Assembly: GCA_902780565.1 (NCBI GenBank)
Contig: CACZGD010000025.1
Span: 1 to 53,323 of the forward strand
Length of the DNA: 53,323 nucleotides
Reading direction: 5' to 3'
Source: Oscillospiraceae bacterium
Lineage (GTDB): Bacteria > Bacillota > Clostridia > Oscillospirales > Acutalibacteraceae
The translations under genes were made by a program, and so were the position numbers. This document shows, piece after piece, positions 31,190-38,789 of this stretch (the stretch's first letter is position 1; each line of letters starts with the position of its first letter). The notes under the pieces were generated by a model, which was not told the origin of the DNA, made no database searches, and saw only the letters and a list, made by a program, of their open reading frames with translations.

Positions 31190-32887
31190 TTATTGCTTCT
31201 GCTGGGTCGGCCCGTAGTTCGCCGCCCCGGTAAAGATCACGTCGTCGGGCGTCGGCAGCGCCTTCGGCACGCGCAGGTCCCGCTGATACAGGCGCACGTG
31301 GTCGCCCGGCGGATCGATCCCGACGACGTCCGGCCCGCGCCAGCGCACGGTGTAGGCGGTTTCGCGCACGGTCTCCGCTTTTTCTTCCGTTTCAAGGGGG
31401 AAGGCGCAGGTCAGCGTCTGACCGGCAGTCAGGGGGTACGCCGCCGTTTTGCCGTTTTTCTCCGGGGTCACGGCACGGCCGTCCACGGTGAAGGCGGGGT
31501 CGCGCATCCAGCCGTACAGGCGGAAGCCCGCCGTCAGGTCCCGCTTCGCGGTCAGGGAAATCTCTCCGGCGTCCGGAATGGCGCTGCGCACGGTCAGGTC
31601 CTCCGTTTCAAGGTCGAAGGCGAGGTTCAGGATATACGCGCCGTTTTCCCGCGTCACGGCGGCGTTCACGGCGGTCTCCAGCGCCACCGGCGCGGTCCCG
31701 GCGCAGCACCCGGCAATGGAGCGGAAGCGCGTCAGGGTCATGGAATTCGGTTCGCTGCCGCCGGTAAAGCCGCCGCGCATCCGCCGCCCGATTTCGCGGT
31801 AGGTCACGCCGTTTTCGTCGGGTCTCATGTCGTCGCTGACCACGTACCCCGTATAGCGGACCTGATTTTCCATAAGCTGGTTGCGGGAAAAGCGGTCCAG
31901 GTCCGCCCAGTATTCGTCATAGCCGCAGTCGATCAGCGCCTTCGCGCACACGATCATATCCTTGATGCAGCAGGTCTCGCAGAATTCCTCCCTCGGGTCG
32001 TGCCAGCGGGCGTATTCGGGCACCCAGCCGAAATCGGCGGACAGGGACCGCGCAAAGTCATAGATCCCCTTGCCCTTTTTGATATAGGTCCCGTTCCCGG
32101 TCAGCCGCCCCAGCGTCACAACGCCGCCCGCGAACCACACGGCGGAATGCACGTGGCCGAAGAAATGCATGTCGTAGGAAAAATAGCGGGAGGGCCCCAG
32201 CACGTAGTTCGTCAGCCCCACGGCAAGGTCCAGCGCCACGGGGTCGCCCGTCAGCTCCCAGCGCTTCACAAGGGCGGGCACGACCACGGCGTTGCGGATG
32301 GCCTGCTCCCCGCGCCCGGTGTGATGGGTCAGATCGAAGCCGCCGTCGGCAAGATAGATATCGTTCGGGAATTCATACAGCGTCTCGGTCTCGGGGAAAT
32401 CCCCGGACCAGAAGGAGCGCACCTTGCGCTCGATCACCAGCTCCCGCATCCCGCGCACCAGGGCGGAAGCCCGCCGCTCTGCCTCTTTGTCCCCGGGGTC
32501 CTCCTCCAGCATCCGGTTCAGGGCGGGCAGGATATAGCCCATCTCGTGGAAGGAGGCGTGGATCGTGTGCGTCCAGGGATAGGGCTCGGAATAGCGCAGC
32601 CCGTGTTCGCCCCAGGATCGCATCAGGTGCCGCCGGAACCCCGCCAGGACCTCCTTGCCGGTCTCTTTGTCGTGCAGAATCCGCATCAGGCTCGAAAGCC
32701 CCTCGTACCAGGAGCCCACCAGCTCCGCGTCGTCCACGCGGCAATGCGCCGCCTCCGCCGGTTTTTTGTTCGGCAGCAGCAGCCAATAGGGCAAAAAATC
32801 CCGGTTCTCGTCCACCATCTGCGTCAGGTAGTTCCGCGCCAGCCTTGCGCTCTCCAGCGGGTCAAAATGCTCGTACCGTCGTTCCAT
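31190..32887 (-). CDS. GH127-like glycoside hydrolase with cysteine/zinc active site
   Basis: 565 residues. The alpha-helical middle is an (alpha/alpha)6 barrel. Two motifs point to the GH127/GH146 beta-L-arabinofuranosidase group, where a zinc held by one Glu and three Cys activates a Cys nucleophile: E304-T-C306 (as in E-x-C) and C394-C395 in A-G-C-C-A-G. The spacing (about 88 residues between the two) is near that in known enzymes. C-terminal beta-sandwich follows (about 415-565). No signal peptide, so it works in the cytosol on imported sugars. It shares an operon with an FAD oxidoreductase, a phosphoesterase and a TIM-barrel isomerase. Overall similarity to GH127 cannot be measured here, so the family is a strong suggestion only. 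Confidence 0.7.
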   Translation of the reverse strand: MERRYEHFDPLESARLARNYLTQMVDENRDFLPYWLLLPNKKPAEAAHCRVDDAELVGSWYEGLSSLMRILHDKETGKEVLAGFRRHLMRSWGEHGLRYSEPYPWTHTIHASFHEMGYILPALNRMLEEDPGDKEAERRASALVRGMRELVIERKVRSFWSGDFPETETLYEFPNDIYLADGGFDLTHHTGRGEQAIRNAVVVPALVKRWELTGDPVALDLAVGLTNYVLGPSRYFSYDMHFFGHVHSAVWFAGGVVTLGRLTGNGTYIKKGKGIYDFARSLSADFGWVPEYARWHDPREEFCETCCIKDMIVCAKALIDCGYDEYWADLDRFSRNQLMENQVRYTGYVVSDDMRPDENGVTYREIGRRMRGGFTGGSEPNSMTLTRFRSIAGCCAGTAPVALETAVNAAVTRENGAYILNLAFDLETEDLTVRSAIPDAGEISLTAKRDLTAGFRLYGWMRDPAFTVDGRAVTPEKNGKTAAYPLTAGQTLTCAFPLETEEKAETVRETAYTVRWRGPDVVGIDPPGDHVRLYQRDLRVPKALPTPDDVIFTGAANYGPTQQKQ

Positions 32888-32897
32888 GGGGTCCTCC

Positions 32898-34193
32898 TCA
32901 CAGTCTGTCGGCGACCTCGCGCCAGCGGTTCAGCTTTTCGCGGTCGTATTCCTCCGGCAGCGCCGCCTTCACGCGGGGCAGCAGGGCAAGCCCCGCGCCC
33001 AGCCTTGCCACGCCCGGCAGCAGGTCCGGGCGGCGCAGCAGATTGGCCTTTTCCAGAATGCCGCGCACGGTATAGGGCTCGCCGGAGCCACACAGCTCCT
33101 TGGCGGTCAGAATGTTTTTGTCGATGAAAAAGTCGATGTCCTCGGCCTTCAGCCCGGCAAGGAATTTCTTGATCAGCAGGTCGTCGTAATAGCGCTCGGC
33201 GCAGGTGCGGATATAGTCGCGGTTATAGGGCCAGAGTCCCCACGCGGTGGTGTCGCCGTCGCTTTCCTTCAGCACGTCCGCCAGCAGGTTCCCGGCCCTC
33301 ACGCTCAGCATCAGGCCGGAGCCGGACAGGGGCTCGGTCATGCACGCGGAATTGCCGACGGCGGCGTAGCCGTTGAACACGAACACGGGCAGCGTGCGCC
33401 GGAGCGGGATGTGGTCGGCGTACCCGCCGCGGAGCAGCGTTTCGCCCATATAGGGATAGATCGCGCGGAAATCCTCCACCGCCGCGTCGATCTCGCACTG
33501 CAGCAGATGCCCGAACGCGCCCACTAAAATATCCACGTTGTCTTCGTTTGTGATGGCCCAGTCCATGCCGGGCTTGCCGTTGTGGAAGAAATAGACGTTA
33601 TAGGGCGGGACGGCGCGCTCGCCGGTCCGGTTTTCGTAATACCCGCGCCAGACGTGGATGGTATCGAGCCGGCTGATCTCCCGCTCGATGCCGAAGCGCG
33701 CGGGCAGGCTGCGCCGCACGGGGGAGTCCATGCCCGCGGCGTCGATCACAAGGTCCGCCTTCAGGGTCAGCGTCTCCTCGCGCCAGCGGCAGGTCACGCC
33801 GGTCACGCGGTTCAGGTCATAGGTCGCCCATAAGATCTCGCAGCCGAACAGCATTTCCACACCGCTTTCCTCCGCGTTCTCCAACAGCTTTTGCAGCAGG
33901 GTCCTGCGGTCGGCGTAGATGATGGTGTCGCTTTTGCCGCCGGGGGCGACGAGGGGCTTTTTCTTGTTCGCGCTGAAATAGCACATCTGCTCCATAAAGG
34001 AGAGGTCCTCGTCCGCGGGGGTGGGCAGCCCCGCCTCGGCGAGGGTGAATTTGGGGACGGTGTCCTCCCAGTCGTAGCCGAGCGTTTCGCGTTCGCCCTT
34101 TTCCGCAAGAATCACGCGCCAGCCGAGCTGCGCCAGCCGCCTGCCCGCCACAAGACCGCCGTGGCCCGCGCCTGCAATGATCGCCGTTTTCAT
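32898..34193 (-). CDS. FAD-dependent oxidoreductase (FixC / geranylgeranyl-reductase-like)
   Basis: 431 residues from the ATG at 34193, giving M-K-T-A-I-I-A-G-A-G-H-G-G directly; the ATG at 34220 lacks a ribosome site. The FAD Rossmann motif G-A-G-H-G-G-L, the D-L-V-I-D-A-A-G-M-D motif (DxxxxAxG) and the C-terminal V-G-N-S-A-C-M-T-E-P-L-S-G-S-G (usually G-D-A) belong to the FixC / geranylgeranyl reductase group. The G-N in place of G-D is a small oddity. Possible roles are C=C reduction or oxidation of a sugar; the operon with a GH127-like hydrolase does not settle it. First gene of the operon, 10 bp before the next. Confidence 0.82.
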   Translation of the reverse strand: MKTAIIAGAGHGGLVAGRRLAQLGWRVILAEKGERETLGYDWEDTVPKFTLAEAGLPTPADEDLSFMEQMCYFSANKKKPLVAPGGKSDTIIYADRRTLLQKLLENAEESGVEMLFGCEILWATYDLNRVTGVTCRWREETLTLKADLVIDAAGMDSPVRRSLPARFGIEREISRLDTIHVWRGYYENRTGERAVPPYNVYFFHNGKPGMDWAITNEDNVDILVGAFGHLLQCEIDAAVEDFRAIYPYMGETLLRGGYADHIPLRRTLPVFVFNGYAAVGNSACMTEPLSGSGLMLSVRAGNLLADVLKESDGDTTAWGLWPYNRDYIRTCAERYYDDLLIKKFLAGLKAEDIDFFIDKNILTAKELCGSGEPYTVRGILEKANLLRRPDLLPGVARLGAGLALLPRVKAALPEEYDREKLNRWREVADRL

Positions 34194-34259
34194 ACCGAGG
34201 ACCTGCCTTTCGTCGTTCATGAGAATCGTTCGCCGTCGGGATACTGTTTCTCTATTCTA

Positions 34260-34287
34260 ATCATACCAAATACAGAAAAAAAAGCAA
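34260..34287 (-). promoter_or_regulatory. Promoter of the GH127-like operon
   Basis: On minus TTGCTT (34282-34287), 16-bp spacer, TATGAT (34260-34265). Confidence 0.6.
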
Positions 34288-34428
34288 GAGGAAAACGGGC
34301 AAATTTCACAAAAATTCACAGGCGTCGGTTTTTGGTGCGCGGCGTTGTGCAACGCCGCGGCGGGATCTGCTGCACACTTTTCGGGAAATTGTACGAATTT
34401 TTCCCCAAATTTTTTCTCAAGCTGCACA

Positions 34429-34456
34429 TTTACAAATCTGAAAATCGTGATAAAAT
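34429..34456 (+). promoter_or_regulatory. Promoter of the secreted phosphoesterase gene
   Basis: TTTACA (34429-34434), 16-bp spacer, TAAAAT (34451-34456). TAAAATAGAAGTGAA here is identical to the -10 region at 12119. Confidence 0.65.
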
Positions 34457-34509
34457 AGAAGTGAATATGTGTGCGGCGCGTTTAGCGCCCCCGTGAAAGG
34501 AGCTTACTT

Positions 34510-35739
34510 ATGAAAACCAAACGTATCCTTGCCGTTCTGCTGACGGCGCTGCTGCTGTTCGTTTCCGTCCTTCCGATGGCTTCGGCGGCTGCCCGGCAGA
34601 CGCCCGCGGAGGCGGCGCATCTGCATTTCAACGAAAACGGCAAATTCCGCATTCTGATCCTTGCGGACATTCAGGACGGCAAAAACCTGTCCCCGATCAC
34701 CAAGGAGTTCTGCCAGACCGCGATCCGCACCCTGCGTCCGGACGTGATCGTCCTGACCGGCGACAACATCTACGGCAGCTCCACCAAGAACCCGAAGAAC
34801 AGCGAAAAGGCCCTGCGCGGCGTGATGGGCATGCTGCAGGAGGTCTATGACGAGGGCGTCGGCGCGCCTGTCGCCGCCGTGTTCGGCAATCACGACGACC
34901 AGTCCAACGACTATTCCAAGGAAGAGCAGATGCGCGTGATGGGCGAGTATGCCTGCAGCCTTTCCATCGACGAGGATCTGTGGGTGGACGGCGAGCATTA
35001 CACCGAGGCGCTGGAGCACTGCGGCACCTATAACGTGCCGATCTATGCGGACGCCTCCTCCAACGACGTGAAGTTCAACCTCTGGATGTTCGACTCCGGC
35101 ACCTACGCCACGGACGGCAACAAGGGCTACGATCACGTCCGTCAGACCCAGCTCGACTGGTATAAGGCCACGTCCGACAAATACGGCAACGTGCCCTCCT
35201 TCGTGTTCCAGCACATCATCATGCCCGAGATCTACAATAACTACGCGAAGGCCGAATTCTCCGTCAAGGGCGGCACCTTCAACTATCACGGGCAGTATTA
35301 CACCCTGCCGGATACCGCGCGTCCCGGCTCCCAGATGAACGAGGCCTCCGCCTGCAGCGAGGATAACGGCGGCGAATATGACGCGCTGAAGGCGCAGGGC
35401 AACGTGCTGGCATGCGTGTCCGGTCACGACCACGTCAACAGCTTCATCATCCCGAACAACGACCCCGACTTCCCCATGGACTGGATCAACGTGCCCACCT
35501 GCGGCGTGGCGGCGTACGGCCTCACGGATCTGCGCGGCGTGCGCGTGCTGGATCTGGACGTGAACGATCTCAGCACCTACGAGACCTCCTTCTATACCTA
35601 TAAGGACCTCAAGGGCGACGATACCCTGTTCATGTTCAAGTTCAAATTCATGTCCTTTTGGACCCAGCTCGAGACCCGCTTCATCAACCTTTGGATGCAG
35701 CTCACCAACATGTTCGGCATCTCGAACCTCGTGTTCTGA
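34510..35739 (+). CDS. Secreted calcineurin-like metallophosphoesterase with aromatic C-terminal tail
   Basis: 409 residues with a Sec signal peptide (A-S-A-A site, about 1-27). The phosphoesterase motifs are L-A-D-I-Q (D-x-Q in place of D-x-H, as in several secreted relatives), T-G-D-N (GDN), F-G-N-H-D-D (GNHD), Q-H-I-I and G-H-D-H. The protein ends in an amphipathic helix rich in Phe and Trp, F-W-T-Q-L-E-T-R-F-I-N-L-W-M-Q-L-T-N-M-F, that lies outside the catalytic domain. Similar tails end two other secreted proteins of this window (38758-43026 and 49316-50845). Single-gene unit with strong terminator. Confidence 0.88.
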   Translation: MKTKRILAVLLTALLLFVSVLPMASAAARQTPAEAAHLHFNENGKFRILILADIQDGKNLSPITKEFCQTAIRTLRPDVIVLTGDNIYGSSTKNPKNSEKALRGVMGMLQEVYDEGVGAPVAAVFGNHDDQSNDYSKEEQMRVMGEYACSLSIDEDLWVDGEHYTEALEHCGTYNVPIYADASSNDVKFNLWMFDSGTYATDGNKGYDHVRQTQLDWYKATSDKYGNVPSFVFQHIIMPEIYNNYAKAEFSVKGGTFNYHGQYYTLPDTARPGSQMNEASACSEDNGGEYDALKAQGNVLACVSGHDHVNSFIIPNNDPDFPMDWINVPTCGVAAYGLTDLRGVRVLDLDVNDLSTYETSFYTYKDLKGDDTLFMFKFKFMSFWTQLETRFINLWMQLTNMFGISNLVF

Positions 35740-35756
35740 TTCCCCGTAAGCAAAAC

Positions 35757-35784
35757 GGACCGCCTCATCGGGCGGTCCTTTTTT
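35757..35784 (+). terminator. Intrinsic terminator of the secreted phosphoesterase gene
   Basis: 8-bp stem GGACCGCC (35757-35764 with 35771-35778), 6-base loop, T6. On minus it is followed by GTTTTGC and may also serve the histidine kinase gene. Confidence 0.85.
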
Positions 35785-35803
35785 GAATAGAAAGCGCGGT
35801 TTT

Positions 35804-37171
35804 TTACGCGTTCGGCGCTGCCGCCGCGTCCGGCGCGGCGCCCCGGAAGGTGAGGCTCAGGCGCAGCTCGAAGAACCCGTCGCGGATCTCGAAATCCATG
35901 TTGTCGCCGCCGTATTTGGCGGCGGCTTTTTTCATGCTGCGCCAGCCGTAGCCGTGCTCCTTTTTATCGGCCTTGTCGGTGACGGGCGCGCCGTTTTTGA
36001 CTGTGACCTCCTTGCCGATGGGGTTGCGGATGCTGACGTAGACCGTGTCGCCGACGATCTTGGAGCGCACGGTGATCTTCCGTTCGCCGTTGACGGCGCG
36101 GCAGGCCTCGATCGCGTTGTCCAGCGCGTTCGGGAAAATGGTATAGATATCGTCGGAGGCCACGCCCTCCTTCGGAAAGACCTCGCCGAAGGGCAGCTCG
36201 ATCTCGATATTGTCCCTCGCGGCAAGCTGCTGCTCGGTATACAGCACGGTGTCGAGCCGGAAATTGCCGGAGCGATAGCGTTTGCCGCCGCCGTCGGCAA
36301 AGCCGGACAGGGAGGCCGCCAGCGTTTTGGCTTCCTCGGTGCGGTCCTCCTCCAGATAGTGGATCAGGGGACGCAGCTTTTTGGGCAGGTCATGGCGGAA
36401 GATGCGTATATCCTCGTTCATGGCCTCCAGCGTTTCGTAGTATTTCACCTGCATCTCAAGCTGCGCCTGCTGCCGCGACTGGGTCTGCCGCCCGCGGGCG
36501 ATCAGAAACACGGTGTAGCCCACCGTGCCCGCCAGCAGCGGAATGTTCAGCAGGGTGAAAATGAACTCCGGCTGGCGCATCAGGGTATAGGCGGGGTCCA
36601 GCAGCGCCAGGGACGATACGAACACGCCCACGGTCAGCACGACCAGCAGATACAGCACGGGGTTCAGTTGCAGGAAGAAGGACGGCGCGTCGGCTTTTTT
36701 CAGCCGCCTGCGCAGCAGCGCGGCAAGGCACGCCAGCAGCACGGTGTTCAGCAGCAGCTCGAGCGTGAGCTCCACGGGGTCGTTGATCCGGGTGTTGTCG
36801 TAGCGGAAGAACAGGACGAGAATGATATATTTCACTGCCTCCACGAAGGTCCAGCCGAAGGTCAGCAGCACGCTGCGCAGCTTTTTGCCGCGCGGGACGA
36901 AGAACCACATCGCGACGAAGGGATAGATCAGCTCATAGGTGGTCCAAAGCAGGTCGTCCGCCTCCCCGGACCGGAAAAGCATGCGCGTCGCGCCGCCTGC
37001 GACGGCGGCAAGGACGACCGGCGCCCAGAACGCCGGGTTTTTTTTCAGGGGGACGCGCAGCAGCGCCATCGCGGCCACGAGCATGCACCCGAGCGTCAGA
37101 AGGTCGCACAGGATCCCGAGCAGGATATACAGGATCGGGGACGCCGCGATCCCGTTGCCGATCGCCGTCAT
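35804..37171 (-). CDS. GHKL-type sensor histidine kinase (AgrC-like)
   Basis: 455 residues. About six to seven N-terminal TM helices (to about residue 225) lead to a short coiled region and the phospho-acceptor F-R-H-D-L-P-K-K. The ATPase domain follows with N-A-L-D-N-A-I-E-A (N box) and G-Y-G-W-R-S-M (G box). This is the HPK10 / AgrC layout, in which the membrane part binds a peptide or other signal. GGAGGTGAG precedes the ATG. It lies 21 bp after a LytTR regulator gene; there is no AgrB peptidase or AgrD peptide gene nearby, so the signal must come from elsewhere. Confidence 0.9.
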   Translation of the reverse strand: MTAIGNGIAASPILYILLGILCDLLTLGCMLVAAMALLRVPLKKNPAFWAPVVLAAVAGGATRMLFRSGEADDLLWTTYELIYPFVAMWFFVPRGKKLRSVLLTFGWTFVEAVKYIILVLFFRYDNTRINDPVELTLELLLNTVLLACLAALLRRRLKKADAPSFFLQLNPVLYLLVVLTVGVFVSSLALLDPAYTLMRQPEFIFTLLNIPLLAGTVGYTVFLIARGRQTQSRQQAQLEMQVKYYETLEAMNEDIRIFRHDLPKKLRPLIHYLEEDRTEEAKTLAASLSGFADGGGKRYRSGNFRLDTVLYTEQQLAARDNIEIELPFGEVFPKEGVASDDIYTIFPNALDNAIEACRAVNGERKITVRSKIVGDTVYVSIRNPIGKEVTVKNGAPVTDKADKKEHGYGWRSMKKAAAKYGGDNMDFEIRDGFFELRLSLTFRGAAPDAAAAPNA

Positions 37172-37192
37172 GGGGGCTCACCTCCGGTTGTT

Positions 37193-37894
37193 CTATTTCC
37201 CCTCCATCGTAAAGATGAACCTTCTGTACGCCTGCTGAAAGCCCTTGGCCTTCAGGGGGAGCTTTTCGCCGTTCTGCAGGGTCACGCTTTTGGTATCATA
37301 GGCGGAAACGTACGACAGGTTCACGATATAGGACCGGTGGATGCGGTAAAAGGAGCCGTCCTTCAGCACCTCGTTTTCCATATCCGCCAGCAGATAATTG
37401 AATTCCTCCACGCGGTCGAAGAAATGGACCGCGCCTTTTTTGCCCGCGCCCTCGATATACAGAATATCCCTCGCGTACACCGTTCGCCAGCTCGCGCCCT
37501 TTTTGAGCTCCAGCCGCTGGAAGAAGGACCTTTTATAAAAGGCCTCGAGCTTTTCATATAACAAGGCGGGCTCCACGGGCTTTTTCAGAAAGCCGTCCGC
37601 GTAGACCCCGGCGTTGATGACCTCCACGGCGGCGGACTCATAGCTCGTCAGGAAGCAGACCGAGACGGCGCGGTTATATTTCTCCTTCAGCGCCCTCGCG
37701 ATCTCCACGCCGGTCTCGTTTTCCAGGCGGTAGTCCAGCAGATAGAGGTCGAACTTCTCCTCAGCCAGCAGCGATTCCCCGTCCGTGAAGGACTCGCAGC
37801 GGATGTCATAATCCCGCATGGCGGCGTAGTCCTCGATCAAAGACGCGATCCGCTCGTTCTCGCGGCGCTCGTCGTCGCACAGCGCGATCCTCAT
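37193..37894 (-). CDS. LytTR-family response regulator
   Basis: 233 residues. A receiver domain (about 1-118; acidic D7/D8, phospho-acceptor in Y-L-L-D-Y-R-L, K in F-L-K-K-P) is joined to a LytTR DNA-binding domain (about 130-230; I-L-Y-I-E-G, then F-Y-R-I-H-R-S-Y-I-V-N-L). LytTR proteins bind pairs of short direct repeats 21-22 bp apart. A matching 21-bp repeat series lies just upstream of this gene's own promoter (38023-38106). Partner kinase is encoded directly after it. Confidence 0.92.
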   Translation of the reverse strand: MRIALCDDERRENERIASLIEDYAAMRDYDIRCESFTDGESLLAEEKFDLYLLDYRLENETGVEIARALKEKYNRAVSVCFLTSYESAAVEVINAGVYADGFLKKPVEPALLYEKLEAFYKRSFFQRLELKKGASWRTVYARDILYIEGAGKKGAVHFFDRVEEFNYLLADMENEVLKDGSFYRIHRSYIVNLSYVSAYDTKSVTLQNGEKLPLKAKGFQQAYRRFIFTMEGK

Positions 37895-37946
37895 GATTTT
37901 CCCTCCGTTCGGCGGCAGGGGACGCGCGGAAAGCCCCTGCGCCTAT

Positions 37947-38026
37947 ATCTTAGCACGGCGCCGACAAAAAGGCAAGCCTTCCGCGCCGTTTGTCATCATT
38001 ATAATATACAAAACCCGCCGCCGCAA
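37947..38026 (-). promoter_or_regulatory. Two tandem promoters of the LytTR/GHKL operon
   Basis: Distal: TTGCGG (38021-38026), 17-bp spacer, TATAAT (37998-38003). Proximal: TTGCCT (37970-37975), 17-bp spacer, TAAGAT (37947-37952). The repeat array touches the -35 of the distal promoter. Confidence 0.65.
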
Positions 38027-38106
38027 GTGCTTGGGAGTGAACAGCCCGTTTCTGGGAGTGAATAGCGCGTTTTGCAGCCTGAATGCCCCGTTTTGAACTA
38101 TTCACT
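38023..38106. repeat. 21-bp direct-repeat array, probable LytTR-binding sites
   Basis: Four imperfect 21-bp units start at 38023, 38044, 38065 and 38086. The core CGTTT recurs exactly at 38047, 38068 and 38089, each 21 bp apart. The array also contains a 12-bp inverted pair, GGGAGTGAATAG (38054-38065) with CTATTCACTCCC (38097-38108). Two helical turns between cores is the spacing used by AgrA/LytTR dimers. Confidence 0.65.
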
Positions 38107-38225
38107 CCCCGAAAAGCATCGTCTGCTCCATTTCGCTTGCATTCATTCCCCGAATTTGATTTAATGGGCACGAGAGGACGTTTGTGCCTTTTATACATAA
38201 AAACGAATGAACATGGAGGTAAACT

Positions 38226-38783
38226 ATGAAAATCGCACGAAAAACCTTTGCGATCCTTCTGAGTCTGCTGCTCCTGCTGTCGACCGTGCCGCTGGCCGTC
38301 GTCGGCGCCGAGGACGCGGGCCCCACCTGGACTTGGGATGAAGCGACCGAGACCGTGACCTTTACGGGCGTCGGCGCCATTCCGGACGCTCCCGAACCCG
38401 CGGAACTTATGGAAACCGTGAACCCGATCCCGGAATTCGTCCGCATGAAGCACCTTGTCATCGGCGAAGGGATCACGCACATCGGCAGCTACGCCTTTTA
38501 CTTCTGCCCGAATCTGGAGGACGTGACGCTCCCGTCCACCCTCGCCTCCATCGGGTACGGCGCGTTCCTCGGCTGTATCGTGCTGACCGATCCCGTGTTC
38601 CCGTCGTCCCTGCGGGATATCGGCGGCATGGCGTTCGCCAACTGCTTCTCGCTGGATAAGGTCGTCCTGCCCGAGGGCCTGACGCGCCTCGGCTACGGCG
38701 CTTTTATAGAAAGCATGGCCTCCGAATTCACGCTGCCCTCGACCCTGACGGAGGTTTATGAGGGCGATGACGGAGGTTTATGA
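38226..38783 (+). CDS. N-terminal piece of a BspA-type leucine-rich surface protein (ends at a frameshift)
   Basis: 185 residues. A Sec signal peptide (about 1-28) precedes a W-x-W-D-E-x-T-x-T-V-T-F start and three BspA-type leucine-rich repeats (L-V-I-G-E-G-I-T-H-I-G-S-Y-A-F, V-T-L-P-S-T-L-A-S-I-G-Y-G-A-F, V-V-L-P-E-G-L-T-R-L-G-Y-G-A-F). The frame runs out in a 22-bp tandem duplication (38746-38789); after one copy is ignored, L-P-S-T-L-T-E-V-Y-E-G-E continues without a break into the 38758-43026 frame. The real gene is therefore 38226-43026, about 1592 residues. RBS ATGGAGG precedes the ATG. Confidence 0.85.
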   Translation: MKIARKTFAILLSLLLLLSTVPLAVVGAEDAGPTWTWDEATETVTFTGVGAIPDAPEPAELMETVNPIPEFVRMKHLVIGEGITHIGSYAFYFCPNLEDVTLPSTLASIGYGAFLGCIVLTDPVFPSSLRDIGGMAFANCFSLDKVVLPEGLTRLGYGAFIESMASEFTLPSTLTEVYEGDDGGL

Positions 38784-38789
38784 GGGCGA
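38746..38789 (+). repeat. 22-bp perfect tandem duplication that shifts the reading frame
   Basis: Copies at 38746-38767 and 38768-38789 are identical, beginning TGACGGAGGTTTATGAGG. As 22 is not a multiple of three the second copy causes a +1 shift. The unit contains GGAGG-TTT-ATG, which could allow translation to restart in the downstream frame. Confidence 0.9.

Larger units (their letters stand above)
34194..34509. other. Divergent intergenic region with two promoters and a 22-bp palindrome
   Basis: Holds the minus promoter at 34260-34287 and the plus promoter at 34429-34456. Between them is a 10-bp stem with a 2-base centre (34338-34347 with 34350-34359, CGCGGCGTTG arm) with no T tract on either side. 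That fits an operator or cruciform better than a terminator. Confidence 0.6.
37895..38225. other. Regulatory region between LytTR regulator and surface-protein gene
   Basis: Contains two minus-strand promoters for the regulator and the 21-bp repeat array. For the divergent surface-protein gene there is a -10-like TATACA (38192-38197) with no recognisable -35, as expected for an activator-dependent promoter. Confidence 0.6.

Noticed and set aside
31124..33127. Long plus-strand open frame over the GH127-like and FAD genes
   Set aside because: Antisense shadow; no motif, and the minus strand carries intact active-site motifs.
35804..37894. Complete agr-type quorum system
   Set aside because: Kinase and LytTR regulator are present but no AgrB-like peptidase or AgrD-like peptide frame is seen on either side.
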